Part shown: positions 9,327-16,671 of the stretch, piece after piece
How the letters are laid out: each line of letters begins with the position of its first letter
Numbering within the stretch: the stretch's first letter is position 1
Assembly: GCF_030652515.1 (NCBI RefSeq)
Contig: NZ_JAUSAR010000055.1
Coordinates: forward strand, 1 to 33,358
Origin: Aquabacterium sp.
GTDB taxonomy: Bacteria; Pseudomonadota; Gammaproteobacteria; Burkholderiales; Burkholderiaceae_C
Length of the DNA: 33,358 nt
Direction of reading: 5' to 3'
Position numbers and translations under genes: made by a program
The notes under the pieces: model-generated
Told to the model about the DNA's origin: nothing
Seen by the model: only the letters and a program-made list of their open reading frames with translations
Databases searched by the model: none

Positions 9327-9793
9327 AGCTGACGGTGGTGGCCATTGGCCAACGCCAGCCAGCCTGGGCGGAAACCGCCTGTGAGGACTACCTCAAGCGC
9401 TTTCCGGCTGATTGGAAAGTCGAGGTCAAGGCCCTCAAGGCCGAGCCCCGGGAAGGTGGCAAGTCGGTGCCCGCCATCATGCAGGCCGAAGCTGCTCGCA
9501 TCGAGGCGGCCTTGGGCCGTGACGTGCGCCGCGTCATCCTGGATGAACGTGGCAGCCGCCTGACCAGCGTCGAGTTGGCGCAACGTGCCGAGGCCTGGCT
9601 CAACGATGGTCGCGATGTGGCCTTCGTCATTGGCGGGGCTGATGGCATCGACCCTGCCCTCAAAAAAACCGCCGACGAAACCCTGCGTTTGTCGGACCTG
9701 ACTTTGCCGCATGCACTGGCACGGGTGCTGCTGCTGGAGCAGCTCTACCGCGTCTGGTCATTGCGCAACAACCACCCGTATCACCGCGCATGA
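9323..9793 (+). CDS. rlmH: 23S rRNA pseudouridine-1915 N3-methyltransferase
   Basis: A 156-residue SPOUT (knotted) methyltransferase that acts on the assembled 70S ribosome and methylates pseudouridine 1915 of 23S rRNA (E. coli numbering) using S-adenosylmethionine. Diagnostic parts are the N-terminal [10 protein letters not shown], the [13 protein letters not shown] segment, the FVIGGADG loop (about 101-108, AdoMet site) and the C-terminal [18 protein letters not shown]. Length is right for the family. It overlaps rsfS at its start and maf at its end, each as ATGA. The rsfS-rlmH pairing, both acting on the ribosome, is conserved across many bacteria. Confidence 0.98.
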   Translation: MKLTVVAIGQRQPAWAETACEDYLKRFPADWKVEVKALKAEPREGGKSVPAIMQAEAARIEAALGRDVRRVILDERGSRLTSVELAQRAEAWLNDGRDVAFVIGGADGIDPALKKTADETLRLSDLTLPHALARVLLLEQLYRVWSLRNNHPYHRA

Positions 9794-10413
9794 GCACCGT
9801 GTCTGAGCTGGAAGCCCCGTTCATCTACCTGGCCTCCCAAAGCCCACGTCGGCGCCAACTGCTGGACCAACTCTGCGTGCGCCACGAACTGCTGCTGCCC
9901 GAGCCCCATGAAGACGCTGAAGCGTTGGAGGCCGAGCGCGCTGGCGAGTCGCCCGAAGACTATGTGCGGCGCGTGACTCTGGCCAAATGGGAAGCCGCAC
10001 GTCTGCGCCTGGCCAGCCGCCAAGCCACACAAGGTCTGCCCACGGCGCCGGTGCTGTGTGCCGACACCACCGTGGCGATCGGCCCCGACATCCTGGCCAA
10101 GCCGGTTGACCATGCCGACGCGGCCCGCATGCTGGCGCGTTTGTCCGGCCGCACGCACCGCGTCTTGACCGCTGTGGTGGTGGACGGCAACTGCTTGCTC
10201 AGCACCTCGCATGTGACCTGGCGCACCATCAGTGCCGATGAAATCGACCGCTACGTGGCCAGCGGCGAACCCATGGGCAAGGCTGGCGCTTACGCCATTC
10301 AAAGCCAGGCCGCCGCCTGGATGCCAAAGATCGAGGGCAGCTACAGTGGCATCATGGGCCTGCCTTTGTATGAAACCGCCGAATTGCTCAGGCCCTTGGG
10401 CTGGCGGTTTTGA
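9790..10413 (+). CDS. maf: Maf-family nucleoside triphosphate pyrophosphatase
   Basis: A 207-residue Maf protein (YhdE/YceF type). The family hydrolyses non-canonical or specific nucleoside triphosphates (dTTP/UTP or m7GTP, depending on subgroup) to the monophosphate plus pyrophosphate. Visible motifs: [15 protein letters not shown] near residue 14 (the phosphate-binding S-x-R-R), [16 protein letters not shown] (about 92-107, with the catalytic Asp), and [13 protein letters not shown] (about 157-169). Slightly longer than usual because of a 10-residue lead before the conserved start; the ATG at 9790 overlaps the rlmH stop. Subgroup specificity is not decided by eye. It lies in the conserved rlmH-maf-rng order. 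Confidence 0.94.
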   Translation: MSTVSELEAPFIYLASQSPRRRQLLDQLCVRHELLLPEPHEDAEALEAERAGESPEDYVRRVTLAKWEAARLRLASRQATQGLPTAPVLCADTTVAIGPDILAKPVDHADAARMLARLSGRTHRVLTAVVVDGNCLLSTSHVTWRTISADEIDRYVASGEPMGKAGAYAIQSQAAAWMPKIEGSYSGIMGLPLYETAELLRPLGWRF

Positions 10414-10422
10414 CCCACCTGC

Positions 10423-11079
10423 ATGACCACTGAAACCCCCTCCGCGACCCGGCCCGTGGCGCTGCTTGTCGGCGCAACGGGTTTGGTCGGCCAGCAATGC
10501 CTGCGTTTGTTGACGCAAGACCCCGCCGTGGGTTCCGTGCGCGTCCTGGTGCGTCGGCCCATGGCTGTGGACTCGCCCAAGGTGCAGGTTTGCGTGGCTG
10601 ATTTTGACCGGTTGGAAACCCACGCCGATTGGCTCGCCGCCGATTGGGTGTTCTGCGCCCTGGGCACCACCATTGCCAAGGCGGGCTCGCGCGGGGCCTT
10701 TCGCCAGGTGGATTTTGACTACCCGCTGCAGGTGGCCCAGTTGGCCAAGGCCCAGGGGGCCAAGCGTTTTTTGCTGGTCAGCGCCACCGGGGCCGACGCC
10801 AAATCCAAGGTGTTTTACAGCCGCGTCAAGGGCGAGCTGGAAGAAGCCATTGCTGCCATCGGCTTTGAATCGGTCACCTTCGCGCGCCCCTCCTTGCTGG
10901 CCGGTGAGCGGGACGAGGTGCGCATCGCCGAGCGCATTGGCCTGAAATTCGGCTGGCTGCTGCCCGAGCGTTATCGCCCCGTGCAAGCCCGCCAGGTCGC
11001 GCAGGGCCTGGTCAATGCGGCCAAATCCGGTCGTCCTGGCGTGCATGGCCTCACTAACCTTGAGCTGAGATTGAACTGA
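10423..11079 (+). CDS. NAD(P)-binding atypical SDR-family protein (HTATIP2/TIP30-like)
   Basis: A 218-residue Rossmann-fold protein. LLVGATGLVGQQCL near residue 14 is the G-x-x-G-x-x-G dinucleotide loop, VLVRRP follows the second strand, and VFCALGTTIAKAGS and FLLVSATGADAKSKVFYSRVKGELE carry the fourth-strand and Y-x-x-x-K-like region (YSRVKGE). This arrangement is that of the atypical SDR group related to human HTATIP2 and bacterial NAD(P)H-binding proteins of unknown substrate. No substrate is assignable. It starts nine bases after maf and ends 42 bases before rng, so it is probably in the same transcript. Confidence 0.85.
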   Translation: MTTETPSATRPVALLVGATGLVGQQCLRLLTQDPAVGSVRVLVRRPMAVDSPKVQVCVADFDRLETHADWLAADWVFCALGTTIAKAGSRGAFRQVDFDYPLQVAQLAKAQGAKRFLLVSATGADAKSKVFYSRVKGELEEAIAAIGFESVTFARPSLLAGERDEVRIAERIGLKFGWLLPERYRPVQARQVAQGLVNAAKSGRPGVHGLTNLELRLN

Positions 11080-11121
11080 GGCGCCTGAGCTGACTCTACC
11101 CATGAACATTCAGGAAATCAG

Positions 11122-12624
11122 ATGGCCCACTCACACGATATTCTGATCAACTGGACCCCGCAGGAGACCCGCGTCGCCGTGGTTGAAAACGGCGCCGTCC
11201 AGGAGCTGCACGTCGAGCGCACGCTGGAGCGCGGCCTGGTTGGCAACGTCTACGCCGGCCGTGTGGCGCGCGTGTTGCCTGGCATGCAATCGGCTTTCAT
11301 CGACATTGGCCTGGAGCGCGCCGCGTTCTTGCACGTGGCCGACCTGCACCGCGAAGACCCCAGCCAGCGCGGCAGCGCCCGCTCACCCGACAGCGCCACC
11401 CCCATTGAAAAGCGCCTGCACGAAGGCCAGACGCTGATGGTGCAGGTCCTCAAGGACCCCATCGGCACCAAGGGCGCGCGCCTGTCGTCGCAGATCAGCA
11501 TCGCGGGTCGCCTGTTGGTTTTCCTGCCGCAAGACGATCACATCGGCATCTCGCAAAAGATCGGTTCGCCCGAGCTGCGCGATCAACTGCGCGCCCGCAT
11601 GCTGCAGCTGCTGGGTGAGGCCGACAGCAAGGAAGGGCGCACGCGCTCGGGCGGCTTCATCCTGCGCACCAATGCCGAAGACGCGACTGACGAAGAGCTG
11701 GGCGCCGACATCGCCTACCTGCGCAAAACCTGGGCCACCATCCGCGAGCAAGGCCTCAAGGCTGCACCCGGTTCCTTGCTGCACCAGGACCTGAACCTGG
11801 CCCAACGCGTGCTGCGCGACCTGGTCATCGACGAGACGGTCAACATCCGCATCGATTCGCTGATCCAGTTCGATGCCCTGCGCGCCTTTGGCGCCGAGTT
11901 CACGCCCACCTCGGTCGAAAAACTCCAGCACTACAAGGGCGAGCGGCCCATCTTCGATCTGTACAACATTGACCAGGAAATCGAAAAAGCCCTGGCACGC
12001 CGGGTTGACCTCAAGTCGGGTGGCTACCTGATCATCGACCAGACCGAAGCCCTGACCACCATCGACGTCAACACCGGCGGCTACGTGGGTGCTCGCAATT
12101 TCGACGACACCATCTTCAAGACCAATCTGGAGGCCGCGCAGGCCATCGCGCGCCAATTGCGGCTGCGCAATCTGGGCGGCATCATCATCGTCGACTTCAT
12201 CGACATGCTGCGCGAGGACCACCGTGACAACGTGCTGGCCGAGTTCCGCAAGCAAATGAGCCGCGACCGCACCAAGCTCACCATCAGTGGCTTTTCGCCG
12301 CTGGGTCTGGTCGAGATGACGCGCAAACGCACGCGCGAATCGCTGGCCCACATGCTGTGCCAACCTTGCCCCACCTGCGAAGGGCGCGGCCAGGTCAAGA
12401 CGGCGCGCACGGTTTGCTACAACATTCTGCGCGAGATCCTGCGTGAGGCGCGCCAGTTCAACCCGCGCGAATTCCGCGTGGTGGCCAGTGCCGCAGTGGT
12501 GGAAATGTTGCTCGACGAGGAAAGCCAGCACCTGGCCGGTTTGATCGATTTCATCGGCAAGCCCATCTCCTTGCAGACCGAGCCCTGGGTGTCGCCCGAG
12601 CAGTACGACATCGTCCTGCTTTGA
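11122..12624 (+). CDS. rng: Ribonuclease G
   Basis: A 500-residue endoribonuclease of the RNase E/G family, which processes 16S rRNA 5' ends and degrades mRNA. The start MAHSHDILINWTPQETRVAVVENG is typical of RNase G. An S1 RNA-binding domain (about 35-125) contains GNVYAGRVARVLPGMQSAFIDIGL. The catalytic DNase I-like part has TTIDVNTGGYVG (about 313-324, Mg-binding Asp) and IIIVDFIDM (about 354-362, second Asp). The Zn-link CQPCPTCEGRG (about 413-423) lets the protein dimerise. It lacks the long C-terminal scaffold of RNase E. AGGA at 11112-11115 supports the start. Likely the last gene of the yebC/purD operon, after maf and the SDR-like gene. Confidence 0.97.
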   Translation: MAHSHDILINWTPQETRVAVVENGAVQELHVERTLERGLVGNVYAGRVARVLPGMQSAFIDIGLERAAFLHVADLHREDPSQRGSARSPDSATPIEKRLHEGQTLMVQVLKDPIGTKGARLSSQISIAGRLLVFLPQDDHIGISQKIGSPELRDQLRARMLQLLGEADSKEGRTRSGGFILRTNAEDATDEELGADIAYLRKTWATIREQGLKAAPGSLLHQDLNLAQRVLRDLVIDETVNIRIDSLIQFDALRAFGAEFTPTSVEKLQHYKGERPIFDLYNIDQEIEKALARRVDLKSGGYLIIDQTEALTTIDVNTGGYVGARNFDDTIFKTNLEAAQAIARQLRLRNLGGIIIVDFIDMLREDHRDNVLAEFRKQMSRDRTKLTISGFSPLGLVEMTRKRTRESLAHMLCQPCPTCEGRGQVKTARTVCYNILREILREARQFNPREFRVVASAAVVEMLLDEESQHLAGLIDFIGKPISLQTEPWVSPEQYDIVLL

Positions 12625-12647
12625 GAACCACCGGTGAGGCGCTTTAC

Positions 12648-12722
12648 ATGACTTTGCACGTGGCAACACCCTGTGGAACTGCGGTGTATGGCACACGCGG
12701 CACAATCGCCACTTCACATTGA
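12648..12722 (+). other. Possible 24-codon upstream frame coupled to tolB
   Basis: ATG at 12648, preceded by GGTGAGG at 12632-12638, opens a 24-codon frame whose TGA (12720-12722) shares a base with the tolB ATG at 12722 (TGATG). The peptide ([16 protein letters not shown] and so on) has no recognisable features. This may be a translationally coupled leader or chance. Confidence 0.25.
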
Positions 12723-14089
12723 TGAACCCCCTTATCGACACGATGCTTGAACACCCGATGACCTCTGCCGAGCCCGCGCTGGACACTGCCCGCCGTGGGC
12801 ACCTGAAAACCCTGGCACTGTGCGGTGCCATGGCGGCCGCAGGCCTGTGGTCTGCCAGCCCGGCCTGGGCCCAGTTCCGGGTCGAGATCGCGGGCGTGGG
12901 CGCCACGCAGATTCCGGTGGCCATCGGGCGCTTCAAGGGCGAAGAGGGCGTGCCCCAGCCCATCGCCAGCATCGTGACCGCCGACCTGCAGCGCTGCGGC
13001 CTGTTCAAAACGCTGGACGCTTCGGCCGACAAGCTGGACGAGACCTCGCGCCCGGTGCTGACCGACTGGCGCGGCAAAGGCGCCGACGCCTTGCTGGCGG
13101 GCTCCATCCTGCCCTTGGCCGATGGCCGTTTCGACATCCGCTATCGCCTGTGGGATGCCGCCCGCAACAAAGACCTGGGCGTGCAGAGCCTGGTCGTGCC
13201 CGCCGCCGACCTGCGCTTGGCCGCCCACCGCATCGCCGACGACATCTATGAAAAGCTGACGGGCGACAAGGGCGCTTTCGCCACGCGCATCGCCTACGTG
13301 GCCAAGACCGGCCGCCGCTACGTGCTGTGGGTGGCCGATTCCGATGGCAAGGGCGAGCGCGATGCCCTGACCAGCAACGAGCCGATCATCTCGCCCGCCT
13401 GGTCGCCCGACGGTGGCAAGCTGGCCTATGTGTCCTTTGAAGGTGGCAAGGCCAAGGTCATGGCGCAAGAGCTGACCACGGGCCGCCGACGCGTGCTGGC
13501 CAGCTTCAAGGGCACCAACAGCGCTCCGGCCTGGTCGCCCGACGGCAAACAGATGGCCGTCACGCTCAGCCGCGATGGCGGTTCGCAACTGTTCGTGATG
13601 GGCATGGATGGGGACAACGTTCGGCGCCTGACGCAAAGCGGTGGCATCGACACCGAAGCGGCGTGGTCGGCCGATGGCAGCACCCTCTATTTCGTCAGCG
13701 ACCGCGGTGGCAGCCCACAGATCTACAAAACGCCGCTGGCAGGCGGCAGCGCCCAGCGCGTCACCTTCAATGGACCGTACAACATCAGCCCCGCCTTGAG
13801 CCCCGATGGCCGCTGGCTGACCTTCATCGGCCAGGTCAACGGCGCCTACAAGGTGCACCTGATGGAGTTGTCCACCGGCACAGTGCGCGTTCTCACCGAC
13901 ACCCGCGATGACGAAAGCCCCAGCTTCGCGCCCAACAGCAAACAGATCATCTACGCCACACGCAGCCAGGGCCGCGACGTGCTCATGACCACCTCACTCG
14001 ATGGCCGCATCAAGGCCAGCCTGGCCACGCCGCAAGCCGATGTCCGCGAGCCCGTCTGGGGCCCTGACATCGTCGGCCCGAAACGCTGA
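12722..14089 (+). CDS. tolB: Tol-Pal system protein TolB
   Basis: A 455-residue periplasmic protein of the Tol-Pal complex, which links inner and outer membranes and helps outer-membrane constriction at division; TolB binds Pal and TolA. After the signal region comes an N-terminal domain ([20 protein letters not shown]) and a six-bladed propeller with repeated [59 protein letters not shown] units. The signal peptide has adjacent arginines (ARRGHLK, then a hydrophobic core, cleavage after SPAWA) and could use Tat. The start is uncertain: ATG 12722, ATG 12743 and ATG 12758 all precede the signal, none with a good ribosome binding site; 12758 gives a 38-residue signal. tolQRA are not adjacent; rng is upstream. 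Confidence 0.95.
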   Translation: MNPLIDTMLEHPMTSAEPALDTARRGHLKTLALCGAMAAAGLWSASPAWAQFRVEIAGVGATQIPVAIGRFKGEEGVPQPIASIVTADLQRCGLFKTLDASADKLDETSRPVLTDWRGKGADALLAGSILPLADGRFDIRYRLWDAARNKDLGVQSLVVPAADLRLAAHRIADDIYEKLTGDKGAFATRIAYVAKTGRRYVLWVADSDGKGERDALTSNEPIISPAWSPDGGKLAYVSFEGGKAKVMAQELTTGRRRVLASFKGTNSAPAWSPDGKQMAVTLSRDGGSQLFVMGMDGDNVRRLTQSGGIDTEAAWSADGSTLYFVSDRGGSPQIYKTPLAGGSAQRVTFNGPYNISPALSPDGRWLTFIGQVNGAYKVHLMELSTGTVRVLTDTRDDESPSFAPNSKQIIYATRSQGRDVLMTTSLDGRIKASLATPQADVREPVWGPDIVGPKR

Positions 14090-14135
14090 TCACCATTTTC
14101 TTGAATCTTTTGATTGACCTTTGTAAGGAGCCTTC

Positions 14136-14717
14136 ATGAACCCGATCCAATCAACTTCCGCTTCGATTTCCGCACGTGCCATTCGCTTGGCCGTGGTCGG
14201 CCTGGTGGGCGCGTCCACCCTGTGGATGGCCGGCTGCAGCTCCGTCAAGCTGGATGACAAGGCGCCTCCGATCGAGTCGCGCAATGTGTCGGGCAGCACC
14301 GGCACGTCATCGTCTTCCAATGCGGCCTCGACCGTGGCGCCCGTGGTGGCGGCCGATGCTGACGCTGGCGCCAATGCCGCACTGAGTGGCCTGCCCCGCG
14401 TCATCTACTTTGACTTCGACAGCTTCATCGTCAAGGACGAGTTCCTCCCCGTGCTGGACGGCTACGGCAAGGTGCTGACCACCATCCGCAGCAAGAAGCT
14501 GTTCATCGAAGGGCACACCGACGAACGCGGTGGCCGTGAGTACAACCTGGCGCTGGGCCAGAAGCGCGCTGAAGCCGTCGTCAAGTCCCTGACCCTGCTG
14601 GGCGTGTCGGCCGACCAGGTCGAAGCCGTGAGCTTTGGTGAAGAGCGTCCGGCCGCCACCGGCAGCACCGAGGAAGCCTGGGCCAAGAACCGCCGCGCTG
14701 AGTTCAAAGACCGTTGA
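14136..14717 (+). CDS. pal: Peptidoglycan-associated lipoprotein
   Basis: A 193-residue outer-membrane lipoprotein that anchors the outer membrane to peptidoglycan and binds TolB. A signal sequence ends in a lipobox WMAGC with the acylated cysteine at C34. A Ser/Ala-rich linker (about 45-85) leads to the OmpA-like domain: VIYFDFDSF (about 90-98), the peptidoglycan-binding FIEGHTDERGGREYNLALGQKRA (about 123-145), and SFGEERPA (about 168-175) before the C-terminal NRRAEF. AAGGAG at 14125-14130 gives a strong start. It is 46 bases after tolB and is followed directly by cpoB. Confidence 0.98.
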   Translation: MNPIQSTSASISARAIRLAVVGLVGASTLWMAGCSSVKLDDKAPPIESRNVSGSTGTSSSSNAASTVAPVVAADADAGANAALSGLPRVIYFDFDSFIVKDEFLPVLDGYGKVLTTIRSKKLFIEGHTDERGGREYNLALGQKRAEAVVKSLTLLGVSADQVEAVSFGEERPAATGSTEEAWAKNRRAEFKDR

Positions 14718-14719
14718 TC

Positions 14720-15535
14720 ATGGGGGCCGCGTTGATGTTGAACCGTGTGCGCCCCTGGGTGCTGGCCCTGGCTTCGGCTTGCGGGGCGCTCAGCGCCCAT
14801 GCGGGTTTGCTGGACGATGACGAGGCACGCCGTGCCATCCTGGAGTTGCGCCAGCAACGCACCAAGGACAACGAGGCCAGCAACGCCAAGCTGAGCGCCC
14901 TGAACGCGCAGCTGGACCAGGTCAAGCGCAGCCTGGTTGATTTGAATGCGCAACTCGAACTGTTGCGCAGCGACCTGGCCCGGCAAAGCGGCCAGAACGA
15001 ATTGCTGACCCGCGACCTGTCCGAGCTGCAACGTCATCAAAAGGATTTGCAGCAAGGCGTGGACGAACGCGTGCGCAAGCTGGAGCCGCAAACGGTGAAC
15101 CTGGATGGCAAGACCTTCCAGGTCGAGCCCGAAGAGAAAGCGTTGTTTGAAGACGCGCTGGCCAAGCTGCGGCAAGCCGACTTTGCCGGTGGCGCGGCAG
15201 GCCTGGGTGGCCTGATCAAACGCTATCCCTCGACGGGTTACCGCGAGTCGGCTTTGTACTGGCAGGGCAATGCGCAATACGGTTTGCGCAATTACAAGGA
15301 GGCACTGGTCAGCTTCCGCGCCTTGTTGACGCAAGCCCCCACGCATGCCCGCGCGCCCGAGGCCATGCTGTCCATCGCCAATTGCCACACCGAGCTCAAA
15401 GAGACCAAGGCGGCCCGCAAGGCATTGGACGATCTGATCAAGAACTATCCGGACTCTGAAGCGGCCCAGGCTGCGCGCGAGCGCCTGGCCAGCGCGTCCA
15501 CCGCCGCGGCCAAGGCGGCACCGCGCAAGAACTGA
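14720..15535 (+). CDS. cpoB: Cell division coordinator CpoB (YbgF)
   Basis: A 271-residue periplasmic protein of the Tol-Pal system, known in E. coli to coordinate PBP1B activity with outer-membrane constriction. A signal peptide ends at LSAHA/GLLDDDEARRAI, the characteristic mature N-terminus. Next is a trimerising coiled coil (about 35-100, rich in Leu, Gln, Asp), then a linker, and a C-terminal TPR domain (about 137-257) with KLRQADFAGGAAGL, YRESALYWQGNAQYGLRNYKEAL and PEAMLSIANCHTEL units. The ATG at 14720 lies three bases after the pal stop; ATG 14735 is an alternative that also keeps the signal peptide. The order tolB-pal-cpoB is the usual one. Confidence 0.94.
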   Translation: MGAALMLNRVRPWVLALASACGALSAHAGLLDDDEARRAILELRQQRTKDNEASNAKLSALNAQLDQVKRSLVDLNAQLELLRSDLARQSGQNELLTRDLSELQRHQKDLQQGVDERVRKLEPQTVNLDGKTFQVEPEEKALFEDALAKLRQADFAGGAAGLGGLIKRYPSTGYRESALYWQGNAQYGLRNYKEALVSFRALLTQAPTHARAPEAMLSIANCHTELKETKAARKALDDLIKNYPDSEAAQAARERLASASTAAAKAAPRKN

Positions 15536-15537
15536 GC

Positions 15538-16311
15538 GTGGCGTTGGTGATCACGAACGAGCAGCCCGACCTGGAGCGCCGGTTTGGTGGCCTGCGCCGC
15601 CTGCATGGCGCTGCGGCTTACGAGCGCCTGCGCGCGGCGCGCATCGCCGTGATTGGTGTGGGCGGCGTGGGTTCATGGGCGGCCGAAGCCCTGGCGCGCA
15701 GTGGCGTGGCCGAGTTGACCCTGGTCGACCTGGACCACGTGGCCGAGTCCAACATCAACCGTCAGGTGCATGCGCTGGACAGCACCGTGGGCCAAGCCAA
15801 GGTGTTGGCTTTGAAGGACCGCATCGCGCAGATCCACCCGGGCTGCGTGGTGCACACGGTTGAAGAGTTCATCGACGAGGCCAATGTGGCCGAACTGCTG
15901 TCGGCCCAAGCGCTGGACGGTGTGATCGATTGCTGCGACCAGGTCAAGGCCAAGGCCGCCATCTCTGCCTGGGGCTGGGCTCACCAGGTGCCGGTGGTGG
16001 CCGTGGGCGCGGCGGGGGGCAAATCCCAGCCGCAGCTGGTCCAGGTGAGCGACTTGTCCGAGGTGACCCACGATCCCTTGCTGGCCAGCGTGCGGCAGCG
16101 TTTGCGCCAGCGCCATGAGGGCGCGCGCAAGGGGTGCATGAACCTGGCTTGCGTGTTCTCGCGCGAGGCGGTGCTGCCCCCCCAAGATGCCGACTGCGAC
16201 ATCGGTGATGGCTCGTTGAACTGCCATGGCTATGGCTCCAGCGTGGTGGTGACCGCGACCTTCGGCATGGTTTCAGCGGCACAACTGATCAACACGTTGA
16301 TCAAAGGCTGA
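15538..16311 (+). CDS. tcdA: tRNA threonylcarbamoyladenosine dehydratase
   Basis: A 257-residue E1-like (ThiF/MoeB superfamily) enzyme, also called CsdL/YgdL. It uses ATP to cyclise t6A to ct6A at position 37 of tRNAs that read ANN codons. RFGGLRRLHG at the N-terminus is typical of the family; IAVIGVGGVGSWAAEALARSGV (about 36-57) binds ATP, VDLDHVAESNINRQ (about 62-75) has the conserved Asp and Arg, and VIDCCDQVKAKAA (about 127-139) follows. NLACVFSREAV and NCHGYGSSVVVTATFG complete the C-terminal part. The start is GTG at 15538, two bases after the cpoB stop. The next features downstream are two tRNA-Lys genes, which are expected substrates. Confidence 0.95.
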   Translation: MALVITNEQPDLERRFGGLRRLHGAAAYERLRAARIAVIGVGGVGSWAAEALARSGVAELTLVDLDHVAESNINRQVHALDSTVGQAKVLALKDRIAQIHPGCVVHTVEEFIDEANVAELLSAQALDGVIDCCDQVKAKAAISAWGWAHQVPVVAVGAAGGKSQPQLVQVSDLSEVTHDPLLASVRQRLRQRHEGARKGCMNLACVFSREAVLPPQDADCDIGDGSLNCHGYGSSVVVTATFGMVSAAQLINTLIKG

Positions 16312-16326
16312 AAACCACGTTATAAT
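16297..16326 (+). promoter_or_regulatory. Putative sigma-70 promoter of tRNA-Lys(TTT)
   Basis: TTGATC (16297-16302), an 18-base spacer, and a perfect TATAAT (16321-16326) lie just before the first tRNA-Lys. The -35 box is inside the last codons of tcdA. Predicted transcription start would be near 16333, about eight bases before the mature tRNA 5' end. Confidence 0.7.
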
Positions 16327-16340
16327 CTTAGGCTTTTCGG

Positions 16341-16416
16341 GGGTCGATAGCTCAGTCGGTAGAGCAGCGGACTTTTAATCCGTTGGTCGCGAGTTCGAGT
16401 CTCGCTCGACCCACCA
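16341..16416 (+). tRNA. tRNA-Lys (anticodon TTT)
   Basis: A 76-base cloverleaf including an encoded CCA. Acceptor stem GGGTCGA pairs with TCGACCC; D arm TAGCTCAGTCGGTAGAGCA; anticodon arm GCGGA-CTTTTAA-TCCGT with anticodon TTT at 16374-16376; T arm GCGAG-TTCGAGT-CTCGC; discriminator A at 16413, CCA at 16414-16416. Position 37 is A, as required for t6A/ct6A modification. It reads AAA and AAG lysine codons. Confidence 0.98.
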
Positions 16417-16429
16417 AAATTTCAGTTTT

Positions 16430-16459
16430 TTGACGAAACGCTTGGTTTCGTTCTATAAT
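16430..16459 (+). promoter_or_regulatory. Putative sigma-70 promoter of tRNA-Lys(CTT)
   Basis: TTGACG (16430-16435), 18-base spacer, TATAAT (16454-16459): a near-consensus promoter between the two tRNA genes. The spacer holds a perfect 7-bp inverted repeat. Transcription would start near 16466 and give a 5' leader of about 60 bases before the second tRNA. Confidence 0.75.
16433..16451. repeat. Perfect 7-bp inverted repeat inside the promoter spacer
   Basis: ACGAAAC (16433-16439), GCTTG loop, GTTTCGT (16445-16451). It overlaps the -35 box end and most of the spacer of the second tRNA-Lys promoter. It could be a repressor operator, or a weak terminator stem for the first tRNA (it lacks a good T-tract). 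Which one is not decidable from sequence alone. Confidence 0.5.
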
Positions 16460-16480
16460 TGAAGTCTTGGCAAAGTACTC

Positions 16481-16512
16481 AAGCTTTGCAGCCTGGCAGC
16501 AATGCAAGGTTT
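16481..16512 (+). other. 10-bp hairpin in the tRNA-Lys(CTT) 5' leader
   Basis: AAGCTTTGCA (16481-16490) can pair with TGCAAGGTTT (16503-16512) through ten pairs, two of them G-U, around a 12-base loop. It ends 15 bases before the mature tRNA. It may guide 5' processing or simply be a structured leader. Confidence 0.35.
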
Positions 16513-16527
16513 AAAATTTAAGTTTTC

Positions 16528-16603
16528 GGGCTCCTAGCTCAGTTGGTAGAGCAGCGGACTCTTAATCCGTTGGTCGACAGTTCGAATCTGTCGGGGCCCA
16601 CCA
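16528..16603 (+). tRNA. tRNA-Lys (anticodon CTT)
   Basis: A 76-base cloverleaf with encoded CCA. Acceptor GGGCTCC pairs with GGGGCCC (one G-U); D arm TAGCTCAGTTGGTAGAGCA; anticodon arm GCGGA-CTCTTAA-TCCGT with anticodon CTT at 16561-16563; T arm GACAG-TTCGAAT-CTGTC; discriminator A at 16600 and CCA 16601-16603. A37 is present. It reads AAG. The anticodon arms of the two tRNA-Lys genes are identical except for the wobble base, while acceptor and T stems differ, so they are not a recent duplicate pair. Confidence 0.98.
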
Positions 16604-16610
16604 AACATCA

Positions 16611-16636
16611 AAAGCCACCCTCTGGGTGGCTTTTTC
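16611..16636 (+). terminator. Rho-independent terminator after the tRNA-Lys pair
   Basis: AAAGCCACCC (16611-16620) pairs perfectly with GGGTGGCTTT (16624-16633) around a TCT loop, followed by a T-rich tract (TTTTTCTTT). Ten-pair stem with A/T flanks on both sides, so it can also act on the minus strand and end the lysR-type gene that stops at 16672. Confidence 0.92.
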
Positions 16637-16671
16637 TTTGGCGTTCCTTCCCTGCTTCTTCAGTGCCTTCT

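Noticed and set aside
11383..13137. A 584-codon open frame on the minus strand across rng and tolB
   Set aside because: It is antisense to two clear conserved genes and has no recognisable motif or ribosome binding site.
16341..16603. tRNA pair as an integration hotspot with an attachment site
   Set aside because: No integrase, no direct repeat of a tRNA 3' end downstream and no phage-like genes; a terminator and an ordinary lysR-type gene follow.
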